Shown: positions 38,453 to 49,829 of the stretch, in pieces
Numbering within the stretch: the stretch's first letter is position 1
Layout: each line of letters opens with the position of its first letter
Source: Harmothoe impar
Taxonomy: Eukaryota; Annelida; Polychaeta; Phyllodocida; Polynoidae
NCBI GenBank assembly: GCA_947462335.1
Contig: OX381710.1
Location: forward strand, 67,017,303 to 67,081,302
Length of the DNA: 64,000 nucleotides
Direction of reading: 5' to 3'
Program-made: the position numbers and the translations under genes
The notes under the pieces: model-generated
Seen by the model: the letters and a program-made list of their open reading frames with translations, nothing else
Database searches by the model: none
What the model was told of the DNA's origin: nothing

Positions 38453-41400
38453 TTATCACTGTATAAAGACTGGTCACTGTATGGCCATATATAGCCACTA
38501 CATAGGCTTTGGGGGATAAAGACTGGTCATTGTATAGCCATATATAGCCACTATACAGGCTTTGTGGGATAAAGACTGGTCACTGTATGGCCATATGAAG
38601 ACACTACATAGCCTTTGGGGGATAAAGACTGCTCATTGTATGGCCATATATAGCCACTATGTAGGCTTTGTGGGATAAAGACTGGTCTCTGAACGGTCAT
38701 ATATAGCCACTATATAGGCTTTGGGGGATAAAGGCTGGTCACTGTATGGGCCTATAACTGTTATTTAGGCTTTTTGGGATAAAGACTGGTCATTATATGA
38801 CTATATATAGCCACTATAAAGCCTTTGGCGGATAAAGACTGGTCCCTGTATGGGCATATAATGGTTTTATGGGCTTTGTGGGATAAAGACTGGTCTTTGT
38901 ATGGCCATATATAGCCACTATATAGGCTTTGTGGGATAAAGACTGGTCACTCTATGGCCAAATATAGCCACTACATAGGCTTTGGGGGATAAAGACTGGT
39001 CATTGTATGGCCATATGTAGCCACTATACAGGCTTTGTGGGATAAAGACTGGTCTCTGAATGGTCATATATAGCCACTATATAGGCTTTTGGGGATAAAG
39101 ACTGGTCATTGTATGGGCCTATAACAGTTATTTAGGCTTTGTGGGATAAAGACTGGTCACTATATGGCTATATATAGCCACTATATAGCCTTTGGGGGAT
39201 AAAGACTGGTCACTGTATGGCCATATATAGCCACTACATAGGCTTTGGGGGATAAAGACTGGTCACTGTATGGGCCTATAACCATTATTTAGGCTGTGTG
39301 GGGTAAAGACTGGTCACTATATGACTGTCTATAGCTACTATATAGCCTTTGGGGGATAAAGACTGGTCACTGTATGGGCATATAACGGTTATATGGGCTT
39401 TGTGGGATAAAGACTTGTCACTGTATGGCCATATATAGCCACTACATAGGCTTTGGGGGATAAAGACTGGTCATTGTATAGCCATATATAGCCACTATAC
39501 AGGCTTTGGGGGATAAAGACTGGTCACTGTATGGCCATATGTAGCCACTACATAGCCTTTGGGGGATAAAGACTGCTCATTGTATGGCCATATTTAGCCA
39601 CTATATAGGCTTTGTGGGATAAAGACTGGTCTCTGAACGGTCATATATAGCCACTATATGGGCTTTGGGGGATAAAGACTGGTCACTGTATGGGCCTATA
39701 ACAGTTATTTAGGCTTTGTGGGATAAAGACTGGTCACTATATGGCTATATATAGCCACTATATAGCCTTTGGGGGATAAAGACTGGTCACTGTATGGGCA
39801 TATAACGGTTATATGGGCTTTGTGGGATAAAGACTGGTCACTGTATGACCATATAAAGTCACTACATAGGCTTTGGGGGATAAAGACTGGTCATTGTATG
39901 GCCATATATAGCCAGTACATAGGCTTTGGGGGATAAAGACTGCTCATTGTATGGCCATATATAGCCACTATATAGGCTTTGTGGGATAAAGACTGGTCTC
40001 TGAACGGTCATATTGAGCCACTATATAGGCTTTGGGGGATAAAGACTGGTCACCGTATGGGCCTATAACTGTTATTTAGGCTTTGTGGGATAAAGACTGG
40101 TCACTATATGACTATATATAGCCACTACCGTATATCCCCGTTTATAAGCCGGGTCTCGAATATAAGCCTGCCCCGTTTATAAGCCGGGTCAATACCCCAT
40201 TTGAAATCATTATAAGCCGGGCCCCGAATATAAGCCTGGTCAATAAAGTAAACTCCAATAAAATGTCTTCAGAGGGGCACAATTTCACTTCTAATTGGAG
40301 TATTTTCACATTTCTTTCAAGTACATGATGCTAATGTACCACCCCTTAGGCTGAGTATAATTTAGAGAAAGAAAACCTTTGAATTTGTCATGATATTATT
40401 AAAAATGTCCAAAAGAAATGTATAAAGATGATGAATATATCTGAGAATTTTAGACAGACTGCTAGAGTAGCTCTTTAAATCTAAAAATTAGAGTAGATGA
40501 AAATAATATAAGCCTGCCTCGAATATAAGCCTGCCCCGTTTATAAGCCGGGTCAATGCCCCATTTGAAATCAATAGAAGCCCGGGCTTATAAACGGGGAA
40601 ATACGGTATATAGCCTTTTGGGGATAAAGACTGGTCCCTGTATGGGCATAATTATAATGGTTATATGGGCTTTGTGGGATAAAGACTGGTCATTGTATGG
40701 CCGTATATAGCCACTATATAAGCTTTGTGGGATAAAGACTGGTCACTGTATGGCCATATATAGCCACTACATAGGCTTTGGGGGATAAAGACTGCTCATT
40801 GTATGGCCATACGTAGCCACTATACAGGCTTTTGGGGATAAAGACTGGTCTCTGAATGGTCATATAAAGCCACTATATAGGCTTTGGGGGATAAAGACTG
40901 GTCATTGTATGGGCCTATAACAGTTATTTAGGCTTTGTGGGATAAAGACTGGTCACTATATGGCTATATATAGCCACTATATAGCCTTTGGGGGGTAAAG
41001 ACTGGTCTATGTATGGGCATATAACGGTTGTATGGGCTTTGTGGGATAAAGACTGGTCACTGTATGGCCATATATAGCCACTACATAGGCTTTGGGGGAT
41101 AAAGACTGGTCATTGTGTGGCCATATATAGCCACTATACAGGCTTTGGGGGATAAAGACTGGCCACTGAATGGTCATATATAGCCACTATAGGCTTTGGG
41201 GGATAAAGATTGGTCACTGTATGACCATATATAGCCACTACATAGGCTTTGGGGGATAAAGACTGGTCACTGTATGGGCCTATAACCATTATTTAGGCTT
41301 TGTGGGATAAAGACTGGTCACTTTATGACTATCTATAGCTACTATATAGCCTTTGGGGGATAAAGACTGGTCACTGTATGGGCATATAACTGTTATATGG

Positions 41401-43560
41401 GCTTTGTGGGATAAAGACTGGTCATTGCATGGCCATATATAGCCACTGTAAAGGCTTTGTGGGATAAAGACTGGTCACTGTATGGCTATATATAGCCACT
41501 ATATAGGCTTTGGGGGATAAAGACTGCTCATTGTATGCCCATATATAGCCACTATATAGGCTTTGGGGGATAAAGACTGGTCACTGTATGGGCCTATAAC
41601 TGTTATTTAGGCTTTGTCGGATAAAGACTGGTCACTATATGACTATATTTAGCCACTATATAGCCTTTGGGGGATAAAGACTGGTCACTGTATGGGCATA
41701 TAACGGTTATATGGGCTTTGAGGGATAAAAACTGGTCATTGTATGCCCATATATAGCCACTATATAGGCTTTGTGGGATAAAGACTGGTCACTGTATGGC
41801 CATATATAGCCAGTACATAGGCTTTGGGGGATAAAGACTGGTCATTGTATGGCCATATATAGCCACTATACAGGCTTTGGGGGATAAAGACTGGCCACTG
41901 AATGGTCTTATATAGCCACTATATATATAGGCTTTGGGGGATAAAGACTGGTCACTGTATGGCCATATATAGCCACTACATAGGCTTTGGGGGATTAAGA
42001 CTGGACACTGTATGGGCCTATAACCATTATTTAGGCTTTGTGGGATAAAGACTTGTCACTATATGACTATCTATAGCTACTATATAGCCTTTGGGGGATA
42101 AAGACTGGTCACTGTATGGGCATACAACTGTTATATGGGCTTTGTGGGATAAAGACTGGTCATTGCATGGCCATATATAGCCACTGTATAGGCTTTGTGG
42201 GATAAAGACTGGTCACTGTATGGCTATATATAGCCACTACATAGGCTTTGGGGGATAAAGACTGCTCATTGTATGCCCATATATAGCCACTATATAGGCT
42301 TTGGGGGATAAAGACTGGTCACTGTATGGGCCTATAACCGTTATTTAGGCTTTGTGGGATAAAGACTGGTCACTATATGACTATATATAGCCACTATATA
42401 GCCTTTGGGGGATCGAGACTGGTCACTGTATGGGCATATAACGGTTATATGGGCTTTGTGGGATAAAAACTGGTCATTGTATGCCCATATATAGCCACTA
42501 TATAGGCTTTGTGGGATAAAGACTGGTCACTGTATGGCCATATATAGCCACTACATAGGCTTTGGGGGATAAAGACTGCTCATTGTATGGCCATATATAG
42601 CCACTATATAGGCTTTGGGGGATAAGGACTGGTCACTGTATGGGCCTATAACAGTTATTTAGGCTTTGTGGGATAAAGACTGGTCACTATATGACTATAT
42701 ATAGCCACTATATAGCCTTTGGGGATAAAGACTGGTCACTGTATGGGCATATAACGGTTATATGGGCTTTGTGGGATAAAGACTGGTCATCGTATGGCCA
42801 TATATAGCCACTATATAGGCTTTGTGGGATAAAGACAGGTCATTGTATGGCCATATATAGCCACTATATCAGCTTTGGGGGATAAAGACTAGTCACTGAA
42901 TGGTCATATATAGCAACTATGTAGGCTTTTGGGGATAAGGACCGGCCAGTGTATGGGCCTATAACCATTATTTAGGCTTTGTGGGATAAAGACTGGTCAC
43001 TATATGACTATATATAGCCACTATATAGCCTTTGGGGGATAAGGACTGGTCACTGTATGGGCATCTAACGGTTATATGGGCTTCGTTGGATAAAGACTGG
43101 TCATTGTATGGCCATATATAGCCACTATAAAGGCTTTGTGGGATAAATACTGGTCACTGTATGGCCATATATATAGCCACTACATAGGCTTTGGGGGATA
43201 AAGACTGGTCATTGTGTGGCCATATATAGCCACTATACAGGCTTTGGGGGATAAAGACTGGCCACTGAATGGTCATATATAGCCACTATAGGCTTTGGGG
43301 GATAAAGACTGGTCACTGTATGACCATATATAGCCACTACATAGGCTTTGGGGGATAAAGACTGGTCACTGTATGGGCATATAACTTTTATTTAGGCTTT
43401 GTGGGATAAAGACTGGTCACTTTATGACTATATATAGCCACTGTATAGCCTTTGGGGTATAAAGACTGGTCTCTGTATGGGCATATAACGGTTATATGGG
43501 CTTTGTGGGATAAAGACTGGTCATTGTATGGCCATATATAGCCACTATATAGCTTTATGG
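38453..43560. repeat. Right satellite arm (expanded)
   Basis: The same monomers in reverse orientation, about 90 or more copies. The B-type marker 'gggcctataa' falls at about 38748, 39115, 39272, 39692, 40059, 40911, 41276, 41590, 42015, 42328, 42639 and 42955. Spacings are about 314, 367 or 420 bp (6, 7 or 8 monomers), with one of 157 (3 monomers), once the nested 481-bp MITE insertion is discounted. Variable cycle length suggests growth by unequal exchange. Confidence 0.75.
40128..40606. mobile_element. 479-bp TA-flanked MITE nested in the foldback element
   Basis: TA flanks both sides (40126-40127 and 40607-40608). Removing the element and one TA restores the satellite text 'ccactatatagcc'. 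The ends read CCGTATATCCCCGTTTATAA and, inverted, CCGTATTTCCCCGTTTATAA. Subterminal direct repeats 'cgaatataagcctgccccgt' lie at about 40157 and 40518. No coding frame. A TA target suggests Tc1/mariner-type mobilisation. Confidence 0.8.
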
Positions 43561-43739
43561 GATAAAGACTGGTTACTCTTTCGGCAAATAGGGCCACTAT
43601 ATAGGCTTTGGGGGATAAAGCCTTTATCATTGGCTATGTGGGATAAAGACTATTATATTGGCTTTGAGGGATGAAGACATTTGTGGGATAAAGACACTTG
43701 GGCTTTAGCGCCATAATTGAGGCATAAAGACCCGTGGGT

Positions 43740-43781
43740 GTCTTTATCCCTCATAGTAGTACTAATTTGAGGGATAAAGAC
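43740..43781. repeat. Nested palindrome at the right tip of the foldback element
   Basis: Inverted counterpart of 37340-37381 with the same stem and loop bases. Confidence 0.8.
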
Positions 43782-43805
43782 TGTTTGTGGGATAAAGACC
43801 CCACA

Positions 43806-43810
43806 GAGCT
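43806..43810. repeat. Right target-site duplication GAGCT
   Basis: Matches 37311-37315 on the other side of the 6490-bp element. Confidence 0.7.
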
Positions 43811-45217
43811 CCATATAAGATCTGTAAATAGGTGGCCAACAAAGGCACTTTTTCCCTCCAGTATTGACTTGCAAAAAGGCTCAGGTGCATATAAATATCT
43901 CTTCAACAATACAATTCAAGACCAGTATTTATGCAAATATCCTCTTCTCATAGAGGCGAATATTGTCGTTTTCTACAAAATGTCAACAATACTGAAGGAG
44001 ACTGACTGGTGAGGGATGCACTGCAGGACTGAGGAGAGGTATAGCTCTTTACCTCCATCACATCCGTGTTGGTACTGTGTGAGTCTGTAAGAGGTCCTGT
44101 AGTGGCTGAGTAACAAAGACTGATAACAACGCGGATGGGGTGTCGTGGATTACAAGGAAAGGTTCTCCATAGTGCTACTCACCATGGCGCCACTGTCCAT
44201 TAACAATCAGCCTCTTTACAATTCTTCTCCTGCGTCCTATTAACCCGGACATCCCTCTTCATATGCAAAATGCATCCCTCTCCTGCTGTATCGTCTCTAT
44301 GTTCCTCACCATACTACCTTCCTCTCTATTTATCTGAGGCCACCTCTCTCACTTTGTGTGTGTTTCTGTCCCTCACTCATGCACATTTATATTTGCCCGC
44401 CTTTACCATGTCCCTTCTATGCTAACAGAATTGTTAGTGGGGCTTCTGACTTGCATTGAAAAGCTTTTAGTAGCACAGTAATTTGATACATTTAGGCATC
44501 CTCTTTACAGCTTCTTGAAATTTTGAAATTTGTCATCTAACCAACCTGGACAATTTATATAAAGTGACAGTTGACAATTTATATAAAGTGACAGTTTACT
44601 ATGGTATTTAGTTTTGAGACCTCCTTGGTATGATTAAAGTTCAGAGGATTTCAGGATGTAACGATGCTTAGAAGCAAAACGGTCAAATCAATTTTTGTCC
44701 TTATTGGATGTGGGATCTGACTATTAGTAAAACGCCCATCCCTTGTGAATAGCAAACCACATAAAACAGCAACAACCCATGTGATAAGATTAATTAGATC
44801 ATCCCAATCAAGGACCTGTGGAGATGTCTTTCTGGACAGACAATGATTTCTCAGCTTATCAAGCACCAGTTTTCCTTTAATTTTGGTTTCAGCAATCTAA
44901 CCGATCAATATTCTTTTGGTATCAATGGTGAATGGGATTCAGTTTATTTAACCCACTGTTAGCTGTGGCCGACCAAGGAACAAGATGGAGGAAAAAGCAA
45001 TATAAAAATCACTTGAATGAGACTTCAAAGCTGTCCTTCACAGCATTGAGGACTAAGGAAGGTAGCACTTCTGATAGCAAACCCTAAAATCCAGATTTTT
45101 CCACTTCCTTCCTCCAGGCTTGAATCATTAAGAAGCATTCATGGACCCCTTTCAGTCTTTTTAAAGCTTAGTATCACAAATCAATGATAATGATGAACTG
45201 GTAAGCTATCTATAATA

Positions 45218-45439
45218 CTGTTAATTCCCGCGTATAGGCTGCATCTCGCATATAACCCGCACCCCTAACTGAAGAGAATCCTATAACCCGTTTCTGGGTT
45301 TGAAAATTTATATTTTAGTACTGTTATATAGTAATAAAAACCCTCATATAACCCGCACCGTATATAGGCATGTTTGGTATCAAATGAAAGCTGAGACTAA
45401 TTCACGTACAACCCGCGGGTAGTACGCGAGAATTTACGG
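45218..45439. mobile_element. 222-bp TA-flanked MITE
   Basis: TA at 45216-45217 and 45440-45441. The ends CTGTTAATTCCCGCGTA and TACGCGAGAATTTACGG are inverted with a few mismatches. The interior repeats 'atataacccgcacc'. The X2 counterpart at 26029-26030 is uninterrupted. Its ends resemble in style, but not sequence, those of the 479-bp MITE. Confidence 0.8.
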
Positions 45440-45689
45440 TAGAATCGTTCTCTCCTTACTCAGTGGGCAATGACACTGCATTCCCTATATGCAGTACAAA
45501 ACAATGAGAAATAGTTGATTCCCTTGAGAGTATTTTATCTTAAGCTGTACTTTCATAATTTTGTGTTTTCAAGTCGGTAGTGTGATTACTACATTTTGTC
45601 ATGGTAAAGCCCAGAGCAGGGTTATAGGTTACTTAACACCCCACATGTGCACAGGGCAGAGAACAAGCTAATGGGGGTTGGTGGGACAT

Positions 45690-46690
45690 GGGAGCTTAAC
45701 TGTACGGGTGATGTATGAGTTATGTATGGGTGATGTATTGGTGACTTAGTATAGCCTAGGCTTAGTACAGGTGTGTCACAGGTGACTTATTGGTGATGTA
45801 TGAATAGCTTAGTATAGCTTATGTATAAGTGGCATATGGCCTATGGGTTCCTATAGTATAGGATGCCATAGGATCTTCTAGTTTACAGTGGACCTAGAGC
45901 TAATTAGGTGGAGGCCTATGGACCATACACAGGATTACAGTATTTTCAAGTAAACCTTGTCCTATGCAGCCCTCCAATACTCCTACCTTTACATTCAATT
46001 CAATTTCAATTTATCTGTTTATTATTCTGAATGTACAGTCTCCAAATAAATGCAGATATCAATTGCACACTCAGCCGGACACAAAATGGCATTCATTGTC
46101 CATTATATACAATATTCTATTTCATGCAATTATATTACTCACGATGCCATTTTTTAGCTTAATGAACCAAGAGTTAAAAAACTCTTTGGGATGATATTAC
46201 TGGGGGGGGGGGAGGGGGGAGATGGATGTAGTGATGAATAGCTTATATATCTAACAGTCAATTTTATAATTTATCAACTATGTCCATGACGGAAAAACAT
46301 ACCTCTGTACTGAATAATTTATCACCTATCACTGTTACTTTTAAACTAATTGTAATATTACAATACATCAAAGAACTTTTTGGGACTAAGGTTTTACCAC
46401 AAAAGTGTTATATTACACTTTTTAGGAAACTTTCTATTTTAAACTCACCCACCTACCCACCTTTGACTCATAAATACCCTTTTTTAATCAGCTGGTTATA
46501 TTACATTCATTAATTTTTTATATATAGTCATTATATTACAACTATATAAAAGTTTTACAACTATATAAAAGTTTTGCTAGGCGTTATATTACAACCATGT
46601 CACATAAAAATAAAACACTGAAGCAAGTTATAATATTACAATTAACCATGTACCATGCACATAGATAATTCACAGAGATATTGTAGCCTG
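45690..46690. other. Gene-free DNA between X3 and the partial fourth copy
   Basis: A degenerate short tandem (gtgatgtatg, gtatagctta) spans about 45705-45840. 'ttcaattcaatttcaattta' at about 45996-46015 resembles tail repeats of some LINE-like retroposons. A G-rich run lies at 46202-46220. 'ttatattacaactatataaa' is partly duplicated near 46530-46570. No gene is recognised. Confidence 0.45.
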
Positions 46691-48200
46691 ACTCTGGACA
46701 GTATGAGACACCTGGCCCTGAGTATCTTACTTGTAGACATTGTGTGAGAGTGGTTGTGTGGGTTAAAGGTGCCTGCCTACAGCAGGACATTAATCTACAC
46801 CCTAGTGCCACTCTACTGTGTGCCTAGCAGCAGGTCCAGATGCGCTCTGCTCTAGGACTGGGCATGATATATTTGCTTGTAGTAATCGGCTGACAGGTGT
46901 TTTACTGACTGTACTATATTAGCCAGCAGTAGGTACCTGTAGGGACACTAAGGTTTCATTATACCAGGATCCGTGCAATAAAGATGAATGGCATGCATGA
47001 TTGGATTGTAGGTTAAGCAATACCACATGGAGTCAGCATGACTAGCACTGTCATGTTACTCATAAGTACTGTATCCATGCAACATGAAAATAAAGGGTAT
47101 AGCACTCTTAATTATTGTGCAATTCTTAAGGGGATTTTCAATGCCATAGAGTTCAAGATAACACACAAACCCATTCAAAAGGCATCCCCAATCGGTCAGA
47201 TATATTTGCACCCTAACCGCAAAGATCCCATTGGTAAAGCTGTAGACATATCAGCTAACCTCCAGGTACCATTTTCTACTATTCCTCCTTTACACTAGTG
47301 CTACTTCACAATAGTGTTAATTCCACCACTTCAGCTACGAGCGGATTCTGGGGTATCCACTTCAGCTCATCCTGTCCCATCCTAGGGGCAATACAGAGAA
47401 TTAATTTCCCAACAGAGCGATAAATCCTTTTGCGTATATCCATGATTGATGCCATTTTGTATGTCTGCCTTCCATTCTGCCTATTTCACAAATCATAAGG
47501 GGATATACTACTCCGCTGCAACCTCCTACTCAGTGGCGCCATCCAGTGCGTATGATTTACTATGTGTCAGAGGACACCTGGATATGACATGAAAGCAGAA
47601 GCTGAAATCCTTCCTGTTGGATGATATGAAGTAGAAAAAGGAGAATCGGATAACACAAATCTCTTTTTGTACGGGATGTAGTGTGTAGATATGATAAACT
47701 ATCTTCAGGGTAGCTCTAGCATTCATCTCTGGTGAAACCAGTACCCCACCTTCCCATGGAAGCCCAGTACCCAGTACAGCATGGTTAACCTCGCTGCCAT
47801 CACTGAACGTGCCGTTGGACTATTAAGGGTTGGGGTTAAATCAGATAGTCTACACTGATAATTATATCCACCAACTAGACTTGAAACAGTGTGTGTGTAA
47901 GAGAAGGAGAGTGAGAGGAAAAGAGGGAGAGGGAGAGAGCAATACAGACACACGCACACACGGAGTAACAGCAGTATGGGGAGTCTGTTTCTGTAGCTTG
48001 TATCAGCAGTGAGAGCTGAGGGAAAGCAGATGGTCTACACCAGGGGCAAATCCTGTTTAAGTGTGTGGGGGATGGGGGAGGCGCATTGCTGTCTGATACT
48101 GGTGTGTTCTGAGTGACCCTCAAACATGCTATTAAACAGGTTTTCAGCTCTTGCAGGATTCCTTAATGCTGCTTTTTATTTGTCATGATAGACCAACATG
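46690..48200. repeat. Partial fourth copy of the X unit (S2-type part)
   Basis: 'tgtgtgagagtggttgtgtg' at 46740 matches about 22433 (X2) and 35761 (X3). The 'caatagtgttaattccac' and 'tggcgccatccagtg' modules follow in the same order. About 47885-48150 aligns loosely with the region near 24140-24440. The rest of the unit is missing. Confidence 0.7.
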
Positions 48201-48250
48201 GTTGTCTATGAGTGACTGATGCACCGGGGGGTCACCTTGTTTAACTTTTA

Positions 48251-48633
48251 CCGGGATGTGTGGTCATGGGTCTGAATACCAGACCCATATAGGCGTATCC
48301 TTATTTGTAGAGAAATGACCCATATTGGCGTAAACCATGCTGAAGATATACCCATATGGGCACATTATATACTCCAGACATAACAATGACAAACTTACCA
48401 ATTCACACTTTCAAACAATCAGGGAAGCCAATAAAAAAGGCCAAACTAACCAATTAATCCCGAAAAATGCTGCCTAAACTCAAGGACGACTTCACACAGG
48501 CAGTGGACACCTCTCCTTTTTAGGCTTTTTAGCTGACCCCTGAAAAAACATACCCATATAGGCGTATGCCACTTCCCTCCCTAGGGCCTAAAAAAGCACC
48601 CATTTCCGGACATTTCATGACCACACCTCCCGG
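48251..48633. mobile_element. 383-bp TA-flanked MITE with 'acccatataggcgta' repeats
   Basis: TA on both sides (48249-48250 and 48634-48635). The ends CCGGGATGTGTGGTCATG and CATGACCACACCTCCCGG are inverted with one mismatch. Inside are at least four variants of 'acccatataggcgta' (near 48288, 48330, 48351 and 48552). No coding frame. Confidence 0.8.
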
Positions 48634-48699
48634 TATGTTTGGGGCAGAGTTGACCCCCCGGGCTGATGCATCAGTGCAGCACTGGTAAGTTAGTCATCT

Positions 48700-49120
48700 G
48701 TTCTGCATTCATATGATGTTAATAAAGCAACATAGTGCATAGAAACGACATCAAATGATGATAGCTGTAGGCCCCCTATTCATATAACTTACTTTGGCCG
48801 TTGAAGGATGTTCAAGGGAGAAAATGTGGAGAGAATGATGAAAAAACATTAAAGGGTAGCGAAGGTAAAGACAAATTGACAATATAACCGGAAATTCTTC
48901 ATTACTAAAATTGAGAAAACTTGGAGATGTCTAAAGATGTAGAAATTAGTAACATGGGTAAAATAAATTAGGAAACAAAGCAGGGACAGGTGGGGGAGGG
49001 CGTTATAACATATTAATGGTTGTGTGAAAAGGTCACTTTGCACTTCAGAAAAGGTCAATGCGTTCTGAAGGTTGCGGCACATTGTGTGAACCTACCAATC
49101 GCAGCACACAAGGAGTCAGC
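48700..49120. other. Gene-free unique DNA
   Basis: No repeat partner or gene is recognised; the open frames are short and AT-driven. Confidence 0.4.
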
Positions 49121-49129
49121 CTTGGTGTA

Positions 49130-49260
49130 AGAATTTTGGTCAAAAGTTATCCTTGTAGGAGAAGGTTTTGGCAAAATGTGACCCTTTTTGGGGGGATTTT
49201 GGTGAAAAGCAGGCCCTTGGTGAGGGGGATTTTGCTCAAAAGTGCCCTTCCCAGCCGCAC
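49130..49260 (+). repeat. Short tandem of 'gattttggtcaaaag' units
   Basis: Four degenerate units (attttggtcaaaagt, gttttggcaaaatgt, gattttggtgaaaagc, gattttgctcaaaagt) spaced about 35 bp apart, followed by a 17-C run at 49288-49304. Confidence 0.6.
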
Positions 49261-49563
49261 ACCTGTGTATACAAAATATATGAAGTGCCCCCCCCCCCCC
49301 CCCCGGGAGTACAGCCTCCTACCAGCCTGCCGCACAAGGCTCTGGTCTGGCACCATTCTGCAGCAGAGGGAGTAGACAGAAGGCATCTCTGCTGCGTTCA
49401 AATCTTTAGCATATGTGTCTCACTCAGCAGATTCTTTGTCCAGAGTAAATTGAATTGCATAAATTAACATACATTATCGATTGGTGGATAAAGATAGCCG
49501 TGTCCATACAGAGAACTAATCGACCTAAATGGGTGGCATCATAATCCGGTATAGAACCCTCTG

Positions 49564-49807
49564 GCACACACAGAAAAGTAAAGGTGTCAACTGTGTCTCC
49601 CACGTGGCTCTGGCAAAAATGGAGTGTCAAACAGCTATTGACTCTGCTAATGACGCTGATAGTGGAGAGTCAACTTAAGTTGACACTGATAGTAGAGAGT
49701 CAACTTAAGCTGACCCTTCATATAAGCAGAGTCATTAGCTGTTTGACTCTCTATTTTACCAGAGCCACGTGGGAGACACAGTTGACATTTTTACTTCTCT
49801 CTGTGCA
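49564..49807. mobile_element. Hairpin MITE with ~80-bp arms
   Basis: Arms of about 80 bp contain 'gtcaactgtgtctcccacgt' and 'ggctctgg', inverted on the right as 'ccagagccacgtgggagaca'. The loop holds a tandem pair 'tgatagtggagagtcaactt' and 'tgatagtagagagtcaactt', where TTAAGTTGAC and TTAAGCTGAC continue the pattern. The target duplication is unclear. Confidence 0.75.
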
Positions 49808-49829
49808 GGTGTAAAGGCAGTATACTGGA

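Larger units (their letters stand above)
37316..43805. mobile_element. 6490-bp foldback element with satellite arms
   Basis: The ends are TGTGGGGTC and GACCCCACA. The outer ~240 bp (37316-37555 and 43566-43805) are inverted copies with few differences, and similarity continues into the first satellite monomers. The turn-round point is near 38452. The left arm (about 1.1 kb) reads 'ctttatccc' and the right arm (about 5.35 kb) reads 'gggataaag'. Both arms are arrays of a ~52-bp monomer. The flanking GAGCT repeats and the single-copy X2 site (24652-24656) support insertion into X3. No transposase or other protein is encoded, so it would need help from elsewhere. Its plan recalls foldback elements of flies (FB, Galileo) and sea urchin TU elements, but a 5-base duplication fits none of these well. 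Transib or integrase-type (TG...CA ends) mobilisation are alternatives. Confidence 0.8.
26660..45685. repeat. Segmental duplication unit X3
   Basis: Colinear with X2. It is longer because it carries insertions at 31809-34208, 37316-43805 and 45218-45439, while lacking the TTAA element of X2. Aligned anchors (X2 to X3): 12725 to 26678, 14985 to 28245, 18395 to 29420, 20930 to 34245, 22390 to 35700, 24955 to 44050 and 26163 to 45576. Removing the insertions leaves a unit of roughly 10-11 kb. No protein-coding frame is preserved against X2. Confidence 0.85.

Noticed and set aside
37316..43805. CRISPR-like array
   Set aside because: The units have no constant repeat with unique spacers. The whole monomer is repeated with type-specific variants, and the context is eukaryotic.
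45996..46040. LINE 3' tail
   Set aside because: 'ttcaattcaatttcaattta' is suggestive, but no reverse-transcriptase fragment or target duplication was found next to it.
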